NCBI RefSeq assembly: GCF_900143285.1
Contig: NZ_FRDN01000008.1
Coordinates: forward strand, 295,339-359,338
Length of the DNA: 64,000 nt
Source of the DNA: Desulfitobacterium chlororespirans DSM 11544
GTDB taxonomy: Bacteria > Bacillota > Desulfitobacteriia > Desulfitobacteriales > Desulfitobacteriaceae
Direction: 5' to 3'
In this document: piece by piece, positions 63,697 to 64,000 of the stretch
How positions within the stretch are numbered: the stretch's first letter is position 1
How the letters are laid out: every line of letters starts with the position of its first letter
Notes under the pieces: generated by a model
Told to the model about the DNA's origin: nothing
The model's database searches: none
The model's input: the letters and a program-made list of their open reading frames with translations, nothing else
Translations under genes and position numbers: made by a program

Positions 63697-64000
63697 TGTC
63701 AATCAAAAAGTTTACCACCGTGACAGCCAAAAAATTGACCACCCTCCAGGCGGTTACTTCAGTTAATTAATCGTTAATTTTGTTTCCCTTGCTCTGCTTA
63801 AACCGGTAGGATTCACCTATGAACGGAATAACATGGGCATGATGGGTTATCCGATCCAGTAAAGCTACGGTTAGTGCATTGTCGCCAAATACCTCCCCCC
63901 AACGGCCAAATTCCAGGTTTGTGGTTATGATCAGGCTGCCACGTTCATAGCGTTCTGAGCAGAACTGGAAAAGCAAAGGACTGCCCGCGCCCAGATTAAT
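63697..64000. mobile_element. IS21-family element, right end and istB part
   Basis: The end begins with TGTCAATCAAAAAGTTTACC at 63697. Two inner A-rich repeats each end in ACCACC (63713-63718 and 63739-63744), as is usual for IS21 ends. The istB gene follows and the element runs out of the window, so its left end and istA cannot be checked. Confidence 0.75.
63767..64000 (-). CDS. istB: IS21-family IstB ATP-binding protein, C-terminal part
   Basis: About 77 residues are visible; the 5' end lies beyond 64000. 'YERGSLIITTNLEFGRWGEVFGD' (sensor I/II region) and 'ALLDRITHHAHVIPFIGESYR' match IstB transposition helper ATPases. It is the last gene of the element and ends 70 bases before the terminal repeat. 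Confidence 0.9.
   Translation of the reverse strand: MNLGAGSPLLFQFCSERYERGSLIITTNLEFGRWGEVFGDNALTVALLDRITHHAHVIPFIGESYRFKQSKGNKIND

Noticed and set aside
1..64000. CRISPR array, rRNA operon or intact prophage
   Set aside because: No regularly spaced repeats, no rRNA-like sequence and no phage replication, lysis or packaging genes were seen; the tail genes fit an injection system.

Overview
The window looks like chromosomal DNA of an anaerobic, low-to-middle GC Firmicute, most likely a Desulfitobacterium-like Peptococcaceae. The indications are three two-subunit molybdopterin enzymes, a Tat-exported flavin/Fe-S oxidoreductase, a three-component corrinoid methyltransferase set, sigma-54 control and strong AGGAGG-type ribosome sites. 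The assignment comes from gene content alone. It was not tested by a search.

Region 1 (1-17.7 kb, + strand) is one long, tightly packed operon that enters from outside the window. It encodes pieces of a contractile injection system (phage-tail-like): the end of a baseplate J-like protein, a tail protein I, a DUF4255/Pvc16-like protein and a DUF4280 PAAR-like protein. Mixed with them are unusual partners: a receptor with a degenerate nucleotide-cyclase domain, a MORN-repeat membrane protein, an exported helical protein, a kinase-like protein, a GNAT protein, a substrate-binding lipoprotein, and two receptors of which one is fused to an MFS transporter. Three of the membrane proteins share the same TM-outside-TM-TM-outside-TM plan.

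Region 2 (17.7-22.8 kb) holds a MerR-type regulator, a MerR-type operator/promoter with a 19-bp spacer, a Tat/lipoprotein Old-Yellow-Enzyme-type reductase, and a threonine aldolase.

Region 3 (22.9-40.7 kb) has three paralogous molybdoenzyme operons. Each encodes a catalytic subunit, a 111-117 residue two-cluster ferredoxin-like subunit and a tiny zinc-ribbon protein. Each has a -24/-12 (sigma-54) promoter motif with exact GG-N10-GC spacing. The first operon is followed by a methyl-THF methyltransferase, a corrinoid protein and a UroD-family methyltransferase. After these come a 36-residue ORF, two transporters and a sigma-54 activator that could drive all three operons. A role in methoxylated or hydroxylated aromatic substrates is a reasonable inference but is not shown.

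Region 4 (40.7-63.7 kb) is mostly housekeeping. It has a Ca2+-type P-ATPase, a CDF transporter, a DUF2156 protein, an Eis-like GNAT, an Rpn-type nuclease, a DegV protein, a SAM methyltransferase, a PlsY-like protein beside a GNAT-aminotransferase fusion, and MscL with a zinc-ribbon tail. It continues with a pseudouridine synthase, an M29 aminopeptidase, a lipid kinase, a CCA-adding-type enzyme with an enlarged HD domain, a rubredoxin-flavin reductase, QueG and several small proteins. A 214-bp palindromic element and a member of a second dispersed repeat lie near 52.5-53.0 kb. The right end has a tRNA-Ala(CGC) flanked by gene fragments, then the end of an IS21-family element running out of the window. 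No CRISPR array or rRNA was seen.
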